In this document: in pieces, positions 1 through 8,966 of the stretch
Layout: every line of letters starts with the position of its first letter
Numbering within the stretch: the stretch's first letter is position 1
Assembly: GCA_963578805.1 (NCBI GenBank)
Contig: CAUZDY010000007.1
Coordinates: 1 to 64,000, forward strand
From: CAUZIB01 sp963578805
GTDB lineage: Bacteria; Acidobacteriota; Vicinamibacteria; Vicinamibacterales; UBA8438
DNA: 64,000 bases
Direction: 5' to 3'
Program-made: the position numbers and the translations under genes
The notes under the pieces: generated by a model
What the model was told of the DNA's origin: nothing
Seen by the model: only the letters and a program-made list of their open reading frames with translations
Databases searched by the model: none

Positions 1-442
1 CCATCAACTGTTGCAGGACAGTCCGCTTAACTTTATCGGGAACATCGAGGCGCGTGATGTATACACGGGCCAGGCCGACGTCATTACCTGCGACGGTTTC
101 ACTGGTAACATCGCGCTAAAAATCAGCGAGGGACTGGTCGACGTCGTCGAACAACTGCTTCGCGATGAACTTAATCGGACGTTTACGTCGAGTGTCGGAT
201 GGCTATTGTCACGGCGTGCGTTTAGGCGCTTTCGGCAACGTCTCGACTATTCTGAGTATGGCGGTGCGCCGCTCCTTGGTGTTGCGGGTGTGTGCATCGT
301 CGGGCATGGCCGGTCGTCAGGCAAGGCGGTTAGAAACGCCGTTGCCATGGCCTATCGGCTTGCACAGGAAAACTTCGTTGACCGTCTACGGCAGGAGATT
401 GCGCTGTTGCCCACGCGGACCGGACGCTTCTCTCGCCCGTGA
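1..442 (+). CDS. plsX: Phosphate acyltransferase PlsX, C-terminal part (runs off the left edge)
   Basis: This is the C-terminal ~146 residues of PlsX, which makes acyl-phosphate from acyl-ACP for phospholipid synthesis. The frame is open from base 2 and ends at a TGA at 440-442. The visible segment NFIGNIEARD followed by DVITCDGFTGNIALK is the conserved PlsX core, and a short helical tail follows. The N-terminus lies upstream of the window. It sits directly before fabD, the usual plsX-fab arrangement. The identification rests on recognised family motifs. Confidence 0.93.
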   Translation, partial: HQLLQDSPLNFIGNIEARDVYTGQADVITCDGFTGNIALKISEGLVDVVEQLLRDELNRTFTSSVGWLLSRRAFRRFRQRLDYSEYGGAPLLGVAGVCIVGHGRSSGKAVRNAVAMAYRLAQENFVDRLRQEIALLPTRTGRFSRP

Positions 443-509
443 GAACGAGACGACCAGAGATGACCATCTGCAGCTGTGCGGCTGTCACCCTGAATCTAGG
501 TCACGTCGA

Positions 510-1448
510 ATGATTGCGTTTGTGTTCCCTGGGCAGGGGTCCCAGTACGTCGGGATGGGCCGGCGTTTGGTTGAGCAGTTTGAGATTTGCCGCGAGACGC
601 TCAAGCAAGCGGATACAGCTCTGGGTGACACCCTCACGACGCTCTGCTTTGAGGGTCCGGATGACATGCTGAGGTTGACTGAGAACACTCAGCCGGCCAT
701 TCTGGCTGTGAGCATCGCAGTTCATCGACTCCTACTGTCGCGTGGTGTTAAACCAAAGCTAGTGGCCGGTCACAGCCTGGGCGAGTACTCCGCGCATGTC
801 GCGGCCGGTACGATATCCTTCGCCGACGCGCTACGTACGGTTCGTCGTCGGGGAAAGTTCATGCAGGAAGCGGTACCGGTCGGCACCGGCGCGATGGCCG
901 CGATATTTGGTCTCGACGCCGAGTTGGTACTGCGAGCCTGTCAGGAAGTTGCTGGCGATGAGGTGGTAAGTCCGGCCAACCTGAACGCTCCCGGGCAGAT
1001 CGTCATAGCCGGTGCGCGTGATGCAGTGGCGCGGGCTGAAGTGCGAGCCAAGGAGCTTGGCGCGCGGCGGAGTATGGCGCTTCCAGTGAGCGCGCCGTTT
1101 CATTGCGCACTCATGAAGCCGGCCGAGCAGCGTCTTGAACCAGAGTTACGGAGACTGGTCGTGTCGGATCCGACGGTTCCAGTAGTGGCCAATGTCGACG
1201 GAAAGTTAAAGGAGAATGCGGTTTCGTCCATTGACGCCCTCGTCCGACAGGTGAGCGCGCCGGTGCAGTGGGAGGCAGTCGTCCAGAGTTTGATAACGGC
1301 TGGTGTTGATACCTGTATTGAGGTAGGTCCGGGGAGGGTTCTCAGCGGGTTGATCAAGAAAATTGACCAAGGGATGCGGATGGCCAACGTGGAGGATTCG
1401 GAGAGTTTGACACGAGTTGAGCAACTCTTGGATGAGGTTGGCTCGTGA
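510..1448 (+). CDS. fabD: Malonyl-CoA:ACP transacylase FabD
   Basis: FabD moves malonyl from CoA to acyl carrier protein for type II fatty acid synthesis. The start is placed at ATG 510 because the protein then opens MIAFVFPGQGSQ, the conserved N-terminus of the family. The frame is open further upstream, but that part overlaps plsX and does not look like protein. GQGSQ lies at residues 8-12 and the nucleophile motif GHSLG at 87-91, with Ser89 catalytic. Length is 312 residues, normal for the family. The last codons overlap the start of fabG, which suggests translational coupling. Confidence 0.96.
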   Translation: MIAFVFPGQGSQYVGMGRRLVEQFEICRETLKQADTALGDTLTTLCFEGPDDMLRLTENTQPAILAVSIAVHRLLLSRGVKPKLVAGHSLGEYSAHVAAGTISFADALRTVRRRGKFMQEAVPVGTGAMAAIFGLDAELVLRACQEVAGDEVVSPANLNAPGQIVIAGARDAVARAEVRAKELGARRSMALPVSAPFHCALMKPAEQRLEPELRRLVVSDPTVPVVANVDGKLKENAVSSIDALVRQVSAPVQWEAVVQSLITAGVDTCIEVGPGRVLSGLIKKIDQGMRMANVEDSESLTRVEQLLDEVGS

Positions 1449-2185
1449 AGGACTTATCCGAACGGGTCGTGTTTGTGACCGGTGCGTCACGGGGTATCGG
1501 AAAGGCGGTCGCTCAGCGCTGTGCGGCAGCCGGCGCGACGGTCGTGGCATGCGCGAGAGACGACCACGCGCAACCGGTCGTCGATGAGATCGCCGCATCC
1601 GGCGGCACGGCGATCGCCCAGAGCCTCGAGGTAACCGATGCAGTCAGCGTCACGGAGGCGGTGCGTGCCATCGTCGATCGGTACGGCCAAATTGACATCG
1701 TCGTCAACAATGCGGGCATCGTGCGCGACCAGCTGATGATGCGGATGAAACGAGAAGACTGGGACGACGTGCTCGCAACGAACTTAACTGGAACGTTCCG
1801 GGTCACGCAAGCGGTGCTTCGATCGATGCTGAAGCGGCGGTACGGAAGGATCATCAGTATCGCCTCCATCGTTGGTCAGTCAGGAAATCCGGGTCAGGCC
1901 AACTATGCGGCATCAAAGGCCGGCCTGATCGGATTCACTAAGACGCTTGCCAGGGAGGTAGCGTTACGTGGCATCACGGTGAACGTTGTGTCGCCCGGGA
2001 TGATCGAGACGGACATGACCAGAGGGCTCGATACGCCCGTGCGAGAGAGGTTAGCCACACAGATTCCGATCGGACGGTTCGGCACACCGGCAGACGTCGC
2101 TGCGGCCGTGTGCTTTCTAGCATCGGACGAAGCAGCGTATATTACAGGGCAGGTAATGAGCGTTAACGGTGGGATGTATATGTAG
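1445..2185 (+). CDS. fabG: 3-oxoacyl-ACP reductase FabG
   Basis: This is an NADPH-dependent short-chain dehydrogenase that reduces 3-oxoacyl-ACP. The nucleotide-binding motif TGASRGIG is at residues 12-19, NNAG near 88-91, and the catalytic pair Tyr154/Lys158 is in YAASK. The C-terminus ends GQVMSVNGGMYM, typical of FabG. Length is 246 residues. The GTG start overlaps the fabD stop (GTGA), so the two are probably translated together. Its position between fabD and acpP supports FabG rather than another reductase of the same superfamily. Confidence 0.96.
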   Translation: MKDLSERVVFVTGASRGIGKAVAQRCAAAGATVVACARDDHAQPVVDEIAASGGTAIAQSLEVTDAVSVTEAVRAIVDRYGQIDIVVNNAGIVRDQLMMRMKREDWDDVLATNLTGTFRVTQAVLRSMLKRRYGRIISIASIVGQSGNPGQANYAASKAGLIGFTKTLAREVALRGITVNVVSPGMIETDMTRGLDTPVRERLATQIPIGRFGTPADVAAAVCFLASDEAAYITGQVMSVNGGMYM

Positions 2186-2196
2186 GAGGGGTGTGA

Positions 2197-2439
2197 ATGG
2201 CTGTAGGGGACAAAGTCAGGGGTATCATCGTTGAACAGCTCGGGGTGGATGAAGAAGAAGTCACTTCTGACGCCTCGTTCGTCGATGATCTTGGTGCCGA
2301 CTCGCTTGACACTGTCGAGTTGGTGATGGCGCTGGAAGAGGAGTTTGGCCTTGAGATCCCAGACGAAGACGCGGAAAAGATCACCCGCGTCAAGGAAGCG
2401 ATTGAGTACATCGATACTCACACGGAGGGCAAGAAGTAA
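2197..2439 (+). CDS. acpP: Acyl carrier protein
   Basis: This 80-residue acidic helical protein carries the growing acyl chain on a phosphopantetheine arm. The attachment site is Ser36 in GADSLDTVEL, the canonical DSL motif. An unusually strong ribosome-binding site, AGGAGGG at 2184-2190, lies just ahead of ATG 2197, as expected for one of the most abundant cell proteins. It lies between fabG and fabF in the fatty-acid operon. Confidence 0.97.
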   Translation: MAVGDKVRGIIVEQLGVDEEEVTSDASFVDDLGADSLDTVELVMALEEEFGLEIPDEDAEKITRVKEAIEYIDTHTEGKK

Positions 2440-2465
2440 CGGATTGTGAGCACGGAGCACAGGGG

Positions 2466-3716
2466 ATGTCGCAAAGGCGTGTTGTCTTAACGGGCGTCGG
2501 TCTGGTATCAGCCGTAGGGCTTGGGACCCAGGCGACTTGGGAAGGCTTGTGTGGGGGAGACAGCGGGATCGGTCCGATTACCCGCTTCGACGCCAGCGAG
2601 TTTTCTTCACGGATTGCCGGTGAGATTAAAGGGTTTGACCCCCTTGATTTCATCAGCAAGAAGGACGTCAAGAAGATGGACATCTTCATCCATTACGCAG
2701 TGGCGGCGTCTGAGCTCGCACTCTGCGATTCTGGTCTGAAGAGCGACGTTCCCCTCGGACAGGACGTCGGCGTCTTTATAGCCTCTGGAATTGGTGGCTT
2801 CAGCACTATCGAGCGCGAGCATCGCGCGCTACTGAAGGGCGGCCCCCGGAAGATTTCGCCGTTCTTTATTCCGTCGGCGATCATCAATCTGGCCGCCGGT
2901 CAGGTCTCGATCCGGTATGGTGCGAAGGGCCCGAATGCGGCTACATGCACAGCCTGTTCAGCTTCAGCCCACGCGATTGGCGATGCCTTCGAGATAGTGA
3001 AGCGGGGTGCGGCCGAGGTTATGATCGCGGGCGGATCAGAAGCTGCCATCACACCCATGGGGGTGGGGGGGTTCGCGGCAATGCGAGCCCTGTCAACCCG
3101 AAACAGCGAGCCCGAACGGGCGAGTCGGCCGTTCGACCGTGACCGCGATGGATTCATCATCGGCGAAGGAGCCGGTGTGGTGATTCTTGAAGAACTGGAG
3201 CGCGCCAGGAAACGAGGCGCATCCATTTATGCCGAGATCGTGGGCTACGGTATGTCAGCCGACGCACATCACATGACGGCGCCAGCGGAAGATGGCGACG
3301 GGGCCGTGCGTGTCATGCAGGCGGCGCTGAATCAGGCAGAAGTCGAGCCGTCCGCTGTCGACTACATCAACGCCCACGGCACGTCGACGCCCTACAACGA
3401 CAGGCTTGAGACATTGGCAATCAAGAGGTGTTTTGGTGAGCATGCTCGGGCGGTAGCCATTTCGTCCACGAAGTCTATGACTGGACACTTGCTGGGCGCC
3501 GCCGGTGGCCTGGAAGCAGGTATCACCGCGCTGGTCATTCGCGACCAGATTATTCCCCCGACGATCAACCTTGAGCATCCGGATCCCGAGTGCGATCTTG
3601 ACTACGTGGCCAACGAGTCACGAGTCGCCCCGGTAACCTACGCGTTGTCGAATTCGTTTGGGTTTGGGGGCACGAACGCAAGCCTGCTGTTCAGGAGATA
3701 CACTCCGTCCGTCTGA
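2466..3716 (+). CDS. fabF: 3-oxoacyl-ACP synthase II (FabF)
   Basis: This condensing enzyme elongates acyl-ACP with malonyl-ACP. The active-site cysteine is Cys164 in TCTACSASAHAIG. The two catalytic histidine motifs are also present: NAHGTSTPYND, and SMTGHLLGAAGGLEAG for the lysine/histidine region. The C-terminal NSFGFGGTNASL loop is intact. At 416 residues it matches FabF. It is the last gene of the fatty-acid block before the electron-transfer-flavoprotein genes. Confidence 0.96.
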   Translation: MSQRRVVLTGVGLVSAVGLGTQATWEGLCGGDSGIGPITRFDASEFSSRIAGEIKGFDPLDFISKKDVKKMDIFIHYAVAASELALCDSGLKSDVPLGQDVGVFIASGIGGFSTIEREHRALLKGGPRKISPFFIPSAIINLAAGQVSIRYGAKGPNAATCTACSASAHAIGDAFEIVKRGAAEVMIAGGSEAAITPMGVGGFAAMRALSTRNSEPERASRPFDRDRDGFIIGEGAGVVILEELERARKRGASIYAEIVGYGMSADAHHMTAPAEDGDGAVRVMQAALNQAEVEPSAVDYINAHGTSTPYNDRLETLAIKRCFGEHARAVAISSTKSMTGHLLGAAGGLEAGITALVIRDQIIPPTINLEHPDPECDLDYVANESRVAPVTYALSNSFGFGGTNASLLFRRYTPSV

Positions 3717-3757
3717 GCCACGTCTGGTCGGTCGGCTTGGTGTCAGCGCTCCGAATC

Positions 3758-4525
3758 ATGAAGATAGCCGTTTGTGTCAAACAGGTCGTGACGCGGGACT
3801 GGCCCCTTCGGGTCGACGAGACTGGACAATGGGTTCGAGACCGGGATGCCAGCTTCGAAATGAACGAGCCCGACGCGTACGCGCTTGAGGAGGCGCTGCG
3901 TCTGAAGGAGCAACACGGCGGCGAAGTCGTCGTCTGCTCGGCTGGACCGCCTCGGGTGTCGCAGGTTCTTCGCGAAGCGCTGGCTCGAGGAGCGGACCGG
4001 GCGATTCATGTTGAGAGCGATGTCTTGGCGACGGCCGACACGTTAACGGTGGGGAAGGCACTCGCCGACGCGCTGCGTGTCGAGGCACCTGATTTAGTGC
4101 TGACCGGTTTACAGTCGGACGATCAGGGATTTGGTCAGACCGGGGTCGTCGTGGCCGAGTTACTTAAAATCGCGCATTCGACGATCATCATGGAGGTCCA
4201 GATCAGTGGCGAGGGCCACATTCGGGTCAAACGAGAGCTCGAGGGTGGATGGTTCCAGTGGGTTGTCATGCCGACGCCATCGCTCCTCACAATTCAGAGC
4301 GGTATCAATCAGCTACGCTACGCGACGCTGAAGGGCATTATGGCGGCCAAGAAGAAAGAGGTTCGCAAGGTGGAACCTGAGGTGACGACCGGCGAATCCA
4401 GTCAGGTGGTCGTTGATCTGTATGTTCCGGAGAAGGATAAAAAGACGCGGTTTATCGAAGGGTCATCGACCGAGGCGGCACGGGAGCTGGTAAGGGCGCT
4501 TCGGGAAGATGTGCGTGTCTTTTGA
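3758..4525 (+). CDS. etfB: Electron transfer flavoprotein beta subunit
   Basis: EtfB forms the small subunit of the heterodimeric flavoprotein that collects electrons from acyl-CoA and similar dehydrogenases. ATG 3758 is preferred over an earlier in-frame GTG (3737) because MKIAVCVKQV is the conserved start of the family. The segment LVLTGLQSDDQGFGQTG and the AKKKEV region near residue 200 are typical of EtfB. Length is 255 residues. It is followed after 21 bases by etfA and then the quinone oxidoreductase, so the whole electron path to the membrane is encoded together. Confidence 0.95.
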   Translation: MKIAVCVKQVVTRDWPLRVDETGQWVRDRDASFEMNEPDAYALEEALRLKEQHGGEVVVCSAGPPRVSQVLREALARGADRAIHVESDVLATADTLTVGKALADALRVEAPDLVLTGLQSDDQGFGQTGVVVAELLKIAHSTIIMEVQISGEGHIRVKRELEGGWFQWVVMPTPSLLTIQSGINQLRYATLKGIMAAKKKEVRKVEPEVTTGESSQVVVDLYVPEKDKKTRFIEGSSTEAARELVRALREDVRVF

Positions 4526-4546
4526 GTAGGCGGGGACGGAGGGTCA

Positions 4547-5518
4547 ATGATACTGGTCGTTGCTGAGCAGCGTGAAGGCGTGATGAACCGGGTCAGCTGG
4601 GAGGCCGTGGTAGCCGCTCAGGAGATGGCAGCGCAAGGCTTCGGGCCAATTAAGGTGGTCGTGATCGGGTCTACTGTCGCCGGCGTTGCTGATGAAGTGG
4701 CGGCAGCCGAGGTTGCGGAGGTACTCGTACTTGACCACCCAGCTCTGGAGCCATACACCTCCGATGGTTTCGTGCGTGCGCTAACTCAGGTCGTTGATGC
4801 CGAAAGCCCTGATGTGGTTGTGTTTCCTTACACGTACCAGACGCGAGACTGCGCCGCCACGCTGGCCACGCGACACCAACGCACGCTGGTGACCGATTGC
4901 ATTGGCATTAAATCCGGACCGAATGGTGTGCTCTTTGTTCGACCGATGTTCCAAGGGAAGTTTGTCGCCGACATAGCAGTTAGGGGTCCGGTGCCCCACT
5001 TCGTCAGTTTTCAGACCGCGGCATATCGGGCTGACGCGGTCGCCCGTGGAGTGGCCACCGCCCCCACGCGCCGCGTCGAGATCGAGCTCGACGTAGCGGA
5101 TATTCGCCAACGCCCGGAGGCGCCGTTTAAAGAGGCGAAACAGGCGGTTGATTTGACGCAGGCCGAGCGTATTGTTGCCGTTGGTCGTGGGATCAAGGGA
5201 CAGGAGTATCTCCCCGTCGTTCAGCAGCTGGCGAAAGCACTCGGTGCCGAAGTAGCGGCGTCCCGACCGATCTGCGACACGGGGTGGTTGCCGATGGATC
5301 GCCAGGTTGGCAGTTCAGGGCAGACGGTGGCCCCGAAGCTGTATCTGGCTATCGGGATCTCTGGTGCGATCCAACACCTTGTTGGAATGAAAGGCGCTCG
5401 CACGATCGTCGCCGTCAACAAGGACCCAGATGCGCCGATCTTTGAAGTGGCAGACTATGGCATTGTCGGTGACCTCTTTGAGGTAGTCCCGGCGCTGACG
5501 GCTGCCCTGGGGGACTGA
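4547..5518 (+). CDS. etfA: Electron transfer flavoprotein alpha subunit
   Basis: EtfA is the FAD-binding subunit that pairs with EtfB. The C-terminal FAD domain is clear: VGSSGQTVAPKLYLAIGISG, then AIQHLVGM and VAVNKDPDAPIFEVADYGIVGD, all signature stretches. Length is 323 residues. A GGAG ribosome-binding site precedes ATG 4547. Its stop is one base from the proposed CTG start of the downstream ETF:quinone oxidoreductase gene. Confidence 0.96.
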   Translation: MILVVAEQREGVMNRVSWEAVVAAQEMAAQGFGPIKVVVIGSTVAGVADEVAAAEVAEVLVLDHPALEPYTSDGFVRALTQVVDAESPDVVVFPYTYQTRDCAATLATRHQRTLVTDCIGIKSGPNGVLFVRPMFQGKFVADIAVRGPVPHFVSFQTAAYRADAVARGVATAPTRRVEIELDVADIRQRPEAPFKEAKQAVDLTQAERIVAVGRGIKGQEYLPVVQQLAKALGAEVAASRPICDTGWLPMDRQVGSSGQTVAPKLYLAIGISGAIQHLVGMKGARTIVAVNKDPDAPIFEVADYGIVGDLFEVVPALTAALGD

Positions 5519-5519
5519 G

Positions 5520-7181
5520 CTGGACCGCGAGTCGCTCGACGTAGACGTCCTGATCGTGGGTGGTGGCCCCGCTGGTCTCTCTGCTGCGCTACGGCTGACT
5601 GCACTTCAACAGCAGTGTGACCGTGCGCCGCTGTCGATCGCGGTTCTGGAGAAGGCCCGAGAGCACGGTGCCCATTTACTATCCGGTGCCGTGTTGGACC
5701 CCTCTGCCCTTGACGAGCTTATCCCAGACTGGAAGGAGAGAGGCGCGCCGCTTGATGTGCCGGTCAGCGACGATCGGATTTACTTCCTTACCCAGAAACG
5801 TAAGCTTCGCTTTCCGATCACTCCGCCACCTCTGCGGAACCACGGCAACTACGTTATTTCCCTGAATCGCTTTATTAAGTGGCTGGCGGAGCAGGTCGAA
5901 TCGGCTGGTGTTGACGTGTTTACAGGATTTTCTGGGTCCGAAGTCCTCTTTGAGGGTGACCAAGTGGTCGGAGTTCGCACCGGCGACCGCGGCGTTGACC
6001 GCGAAGGAAATCCGAAGTCCAACTTCGAACCCGGTGTCGACATTAAGGCTTTGGTCACGATCTTCGCCGACGGCGTCAGGGGCAATCTAACCAAGACGCT
6101 CATCTCGCGGTACTCTCTTGATGACAACCGCCTTCCACAATCGTATGCAGTTGGGATCAAGGAACTGTGGGAAGTTCCGATTGACCGAGTGAATCCAGGT
6201 GCGGTCATTCATACAATGGGTTACCCATTGCGTTCGGACGAGTTCGGTGGTGGGTTCATCTACGCTCTGTCAAAGGGATGCCTGTCAGTTGGATTCGTGG
6301 CCGGACTCGACTACCGGGACCCGATGTTCGACCTGCACGAGGCGTTTCAGCGGTTCAAGCGGCATTCCTTCGTTTCCAGGCTTTTGGCCGGAGGGCAGAT
6401 GGTGCGATATGGTGCCAAGGCGCTCCCCGAGGGAGGTTGGTACGCACTGCCGCGATGCCACGTGAATGGCGGGTTGATTATCGGCGACGCAGCAGGGTTT
6501 CTGAACTCGATGCGGCTTAAAGGGATTCACCTCGCCATGCGAAGCGGGATGTACGCCGCCGAGGCGGCATTCGAAGCGATCGGATCGGGAGATGTCAGCC
6601 AGGCCAGCCTGACTCGATTCCAGACGCTCGTCGATTCGGGCCAGATTCGTGCGGAGTTGTATCCCGTCCGGAACGTTCATCAAAGTTTCAGCCACGGCCT
6701 GTGGGCCGGTCTCTTCTACTCTGGGTTCTCGCTGCTGACTGGTGGATGGTGGTTCCGAGACCCGATGCCCGCCCATGCGGGTCACGAGCGGATCGAGCGA
6801 GTCGATACGGTTGGCGGGCGTCGATTGGGATCGGGAGTAGGGGCGGTTGCCATTGACCGTGTGCTGACATTTGACAAGCTGACTAACGTGCACTACTCCG
6901 GCACGCGGCACGACGAGAACCAGCCGACCCACCTGCTGGTGCAGGACACCGACATCTGTCGAACGCGTTGCCGGGAGGAGTATCGAAACCCCTGCACGCG
7001 GTTTTGCCCCGCAAACGTCTACGAGATGATCGACACAGGTGATGGGCCAGGAGAAACGATACTTAAGATCAACGCGTCGAACTGCTTGCATTGCAAGGCC
7101 TGCGACATTATGGATCCGTACCAAATCATCGATTGGGTGCCGCCTGAGGGTGGGGGCGGTCCGAAGTACGAAGGCATGTGA
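5520..7181 (+). CDS. Electron transfer flavoprotein:ubiquinone oxidoreductase, probable CTG start
   Basis: This membrane-associated FAD and 4Fe-4S protein passes electrons from EtfAB to quinone. The FAD motif reads DVLIVGGGPAGLSAALRL. The C-terminal ferredoxin-like part has the cluster cysteines in CRTRC, PCTRFCP and CLHCKAC, and ends with the family-typical DWVPPEGGGGP segment. The first canonical start (GTG 5556) falls inside the glycine motif and would cut off the first FAD strand. Upstream, back to an in-frame stop at 5496-5498, the only initiator-like codons are CTG. CTG 5520, just after the etfA stop and behind a G-rich GGGGGA, is the best choice. Product about 553 residues, a normal length. 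Confidence 0.9.
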   Translation: MDRESLDVDVLIVGGGPAGLSAALRLTALQQQCDRAPLSIAVLEKAREHGAHLLSGAVLDPSALDELIPDWKERGAPLDVPVSDDRIYFLTQKRKLRFPITPPPLRNHGNYVISLNRFIKWLAEQVESAGVDVFTGFSGSEVLFEGDQVVGVRTGDRGVDREGNPKSNFEPGVDIKALVTIFADGVRGNLTKTLISRYSLDDNRLPQSYAVGIKELWEVPIDRVNPGAVIHTMGYPLRSDEFGGGFIYALSKGCLSVGFVAGLDYRDPMFDLHEAFQRFKRHSFVSRLLAGGQMVRYGAKALPEGGWYALPRCHVNGGLIIGDAAGFLNSMRLKGIHLAMRSGMYAAEAAFEAIGSGDVSQASLTRFQTLVDSGQIRAELYPVRNVHQSFSHGLWAGLFYSGFSLLTGGWWFRDPMPAHAGHERIERVDTVGGRRLGSGVGAVAIDRVLTFDKLTNVHYSGTRHDENQPTHLLVQDTDICRTRCREEYRNPCTRFCPANVYEMIDTGDGPGETILKINASNCLHCKACDIMDPYQIIDWVPPEGGGGPKYEGM

Positions 7182-7864
7182 TGAACTCTTCTTTTACTCG
7201 CGGCCAGCTGGCCCAAGTGGTGTGCCTCGCGGCCGTCGGGTCTCCGCTGATCGCTGCCCTAGGTCGCACGTTGAACTGGCAGGTGGATGGGTACGAACAC
7301 TACAACGCGATCCGCCGCCGGGGCAAGCAGCCGATCTTTGCCTTCTGGCATGGGCGAATTTTACCGGCGACCCTGTTCTGGCGCGACCGAGGCATCGTGG
7401 TGATGACGTCTGAAAACATTGACGGTGAGTGGGTCGCCAGGATCATTCGTCGGTTCGGCTACACCGTTGCGCGTGGGTCGACGTCTCGGGGTGGCGCGAG
7501 AGCCCTGGCGCAGCTTCGGCGAGAGATGCACGCCGGTAAGTCAGCCGCGTTTACGCTCGATGGTCCCCGTGGACCCGCAAAGACGGCACAGCCTGGTGCT
7601 GTGTGGCTGTCTGGGCTAACAGGGAATCCGATCCTCCCGTTCCATATTGAGTCTGCGCGGTGTTGGGTGGCCGACAGCTGGGATTGCGCGCAGATGCCGA
7701 AGCCGTTCAGCTCGGTCGCCGTGGCCATTGGTGAACCGATAGACGTAGAGGCGAAGCCGACCGAGGCCGAGCGTGAGGCGGCACGCGTCGCACTAGAGGA
7801 AACCCTCGCACGACTGAGTGTCCGCACTGAGGCAATGCTCAAGCGGAGTAATACTGTTTCCTGA
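7181..7864 (+). CDS. DUF374 lysophospholipid acyltransferase-like protein
   Basis: The protein resembles the DUF374 branch of the acyltransferase superfamily (glycerophosphate or lipid A-type acyl transfer). The HX4D-like motif is FWHGRILPATLFW, where the usual aspartate is not in its expected place, as is common in this branch. GSTSRGGARALAQL and FTLDGPRGPAKTAQPGAVWLS are the conserved substrate-site blocks. Length is 227 residues, with one hydrophobic stretch at the N-terminus. ATG 7181 shares a base with the stop of the preceding gene. The exact acceptor lipid cannot be told from sequence. Confidence 0.85.
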   Translation: MNSSFTRGQLAQVVCLAAVGSPLIAALGRTLNWQVDGYEHYNAIRRRGKQPIFAFWHGRILPATLFWRDRGIVVMTSENIDGEWVARIIRRFGYTVARGSTSRGGARALAQLRREMHAGKSAAFTLDGPRGPAKTAQPGAVWLSGLTGNPILPFHIESARCWVADSWDCAQMPKPFSSVAVAIGEPIDVEAKPTEAEREAARVALEETLARLSVRTEAMLKRSNTVS

Positions 7865-7881
7865 GCAGGAGGGTCATACAC

Positions 7882-8934
7882 GTGCCGCCACAGCTAGGGG
7901 ATGCCGCCCCACCGATGCTGCTTGTCACCTCGGAACGATTCGCTGACCATCGAACACCGTCTGGCCACCCGGAGCGTTCTGAGCGTGCTGCAGTGATGGT
8001 GTCGGCGTCCGAGGAGTATCGTGCGTCCGGTGGCACTGTCGTCGAGCCAGAGACAGCAGCGTCTGAAGTTCTGACACGGGTGCATGCTGTGGACTACGTC
8101 GATTTGATTGCCTCCACGCGTGGCCGTCATGTCCAGCTGGATGCCGATACGCACACGTCTCCCGAGTCAGAGGTTGTCGCTCGGATGGCGGCAGGCGCGA
8201 CTGTTGCCGCAGTCGACCACGCCTTGGACGGGCACGGCCGGGCCTGTGCATTTGTCCGCCCCCCTGGGCACCACGCTGAGCGCGCGCGCGCCATGGGCTT
8301 TTGTCTTTTTAATAACGTCGCGGTAGGTGCAGCACACGCCCTTTCGCGTGGCACGAATCGTGTTGCGATCGTCGATTACGACGTTCACCATGGCAACGGG
8401 ACCCAGTGGATGTTCTACGACGATCCGCGCGTGCTGTACGTCTCGACGCATCAGTATCCATTTTACCCTGGCACAGGAGCCGCGACAGACGTGGGCACGG
8501 ATGACGGTGCTGGCTTTACCTTGAACGTACCTCTCGAAGCGGGCGCAGGCGACGCCGACTACGATCTCGTATTTCGACAAGCGGTGGAGCCGGTGCTTAA
8601 TCGGTTTCGTCCCGAACTGATCCTGCTCTCCGCAGGGTACGACGCTCATACGCGCGACCCGCTCGGCGGGATGCTTGTCTCCACTGCCGGGTACACCAGC
8701 ATGACCGTGCGGCTACAAGCAGTGGCGGATACGCACTGTGGGGGACGTCTGGTCGCAGTGACTGAGGGTGGGTACGACCTCACTGCGCTTAAAACGTGTC
8801 TGACCGAAACGCTTCGCGTGATGTCGGGGCCCACACCGTCACCGCCATCGACAGTGTCTGGTTCGTCTGAACGTGCCGAGGTAACGCTCGGGCTCGTTCG
8901 CCTCGCCCAGGGACGGTTTTGGCCTGGGCTATAA
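7882..8934 (+). CDS. Histone deacetylase / acetylpolyamine amidohydrolase family protein
   Basis: This zinc hydrolase removes acetyl groups from lysines or polyamines. The motifs are in order: RPPGHHAERARAMGFCLFNN (the catalytic histidine pair), DYDVHHGNGTQ (zinc ligands) and SAGYDAHTRDPLGG (third metal ligand). The C-terminal GGYDL is also present. Length is 350 residues, one complete domain with no extra parts. The GTG start follows a good AGGAGGG at about 7867-7873. The substrate is unknown; bacterial members act on acetylated enzymes such as acetyl-CoA synthetase or on acetylpolyamines. Confidence 0.9.
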   Translation: MPPQLGDAAPPMLLVTSERFADHRTPSGHPERSERAAVMVSASEEYRASGGTVVEPETAASEVLTRVHAVDYVDLIASTRGRHVQLDADTHTSPESEVVARMAAGATVAAVDHALDGHGRACAFVRPPGHHAERARAMGFCLFNNVAVGAAHALSRGTNRVAIVDYDVHHGNGTQWMFYDDPRVLYVSTHQYPFYPGTGAATDVGTDDGAGFTLNVPLEAGAGDADYDLVFRQAVEPVLNRFRPELILLSAGYDAHTRDPLGGMLVSTAGYTSMTVRLQAVADTHCGGRLVAVTEGGYDLTALKTCLTETLRVMSGPTPSPPSTVSGSSERAEVTLGLVRLAQGRFWPGL

Positions 8935-8935
8935 T
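8930..8935 (+). promoter_or_regulatory. Perfect -10 box ahead of leuS
   Basis: TATAAT lies at 8930-8935, overlapping the stop codon of the upstream hydrolase gene. Transcription would begin near 8942, about 25 bases ahead of the preferred leuS start. No convincing -35 box is present at the right distance, so this is a candidate only. If real, it rules out the more upstream leuS start at 8919. Confidence 0.35.
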
Positions 8936-8966
8936 CCAGCGACTCAACACATCGATCCGGTTGTCC

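Noticed and set aside
165..509. Open frame that would extend fabD upstream by 115 residues
   Set aside because: It overlaps plsX in another frame, is rich in Arg and Cys without homology, and FabD clearly begins at ATG 510.
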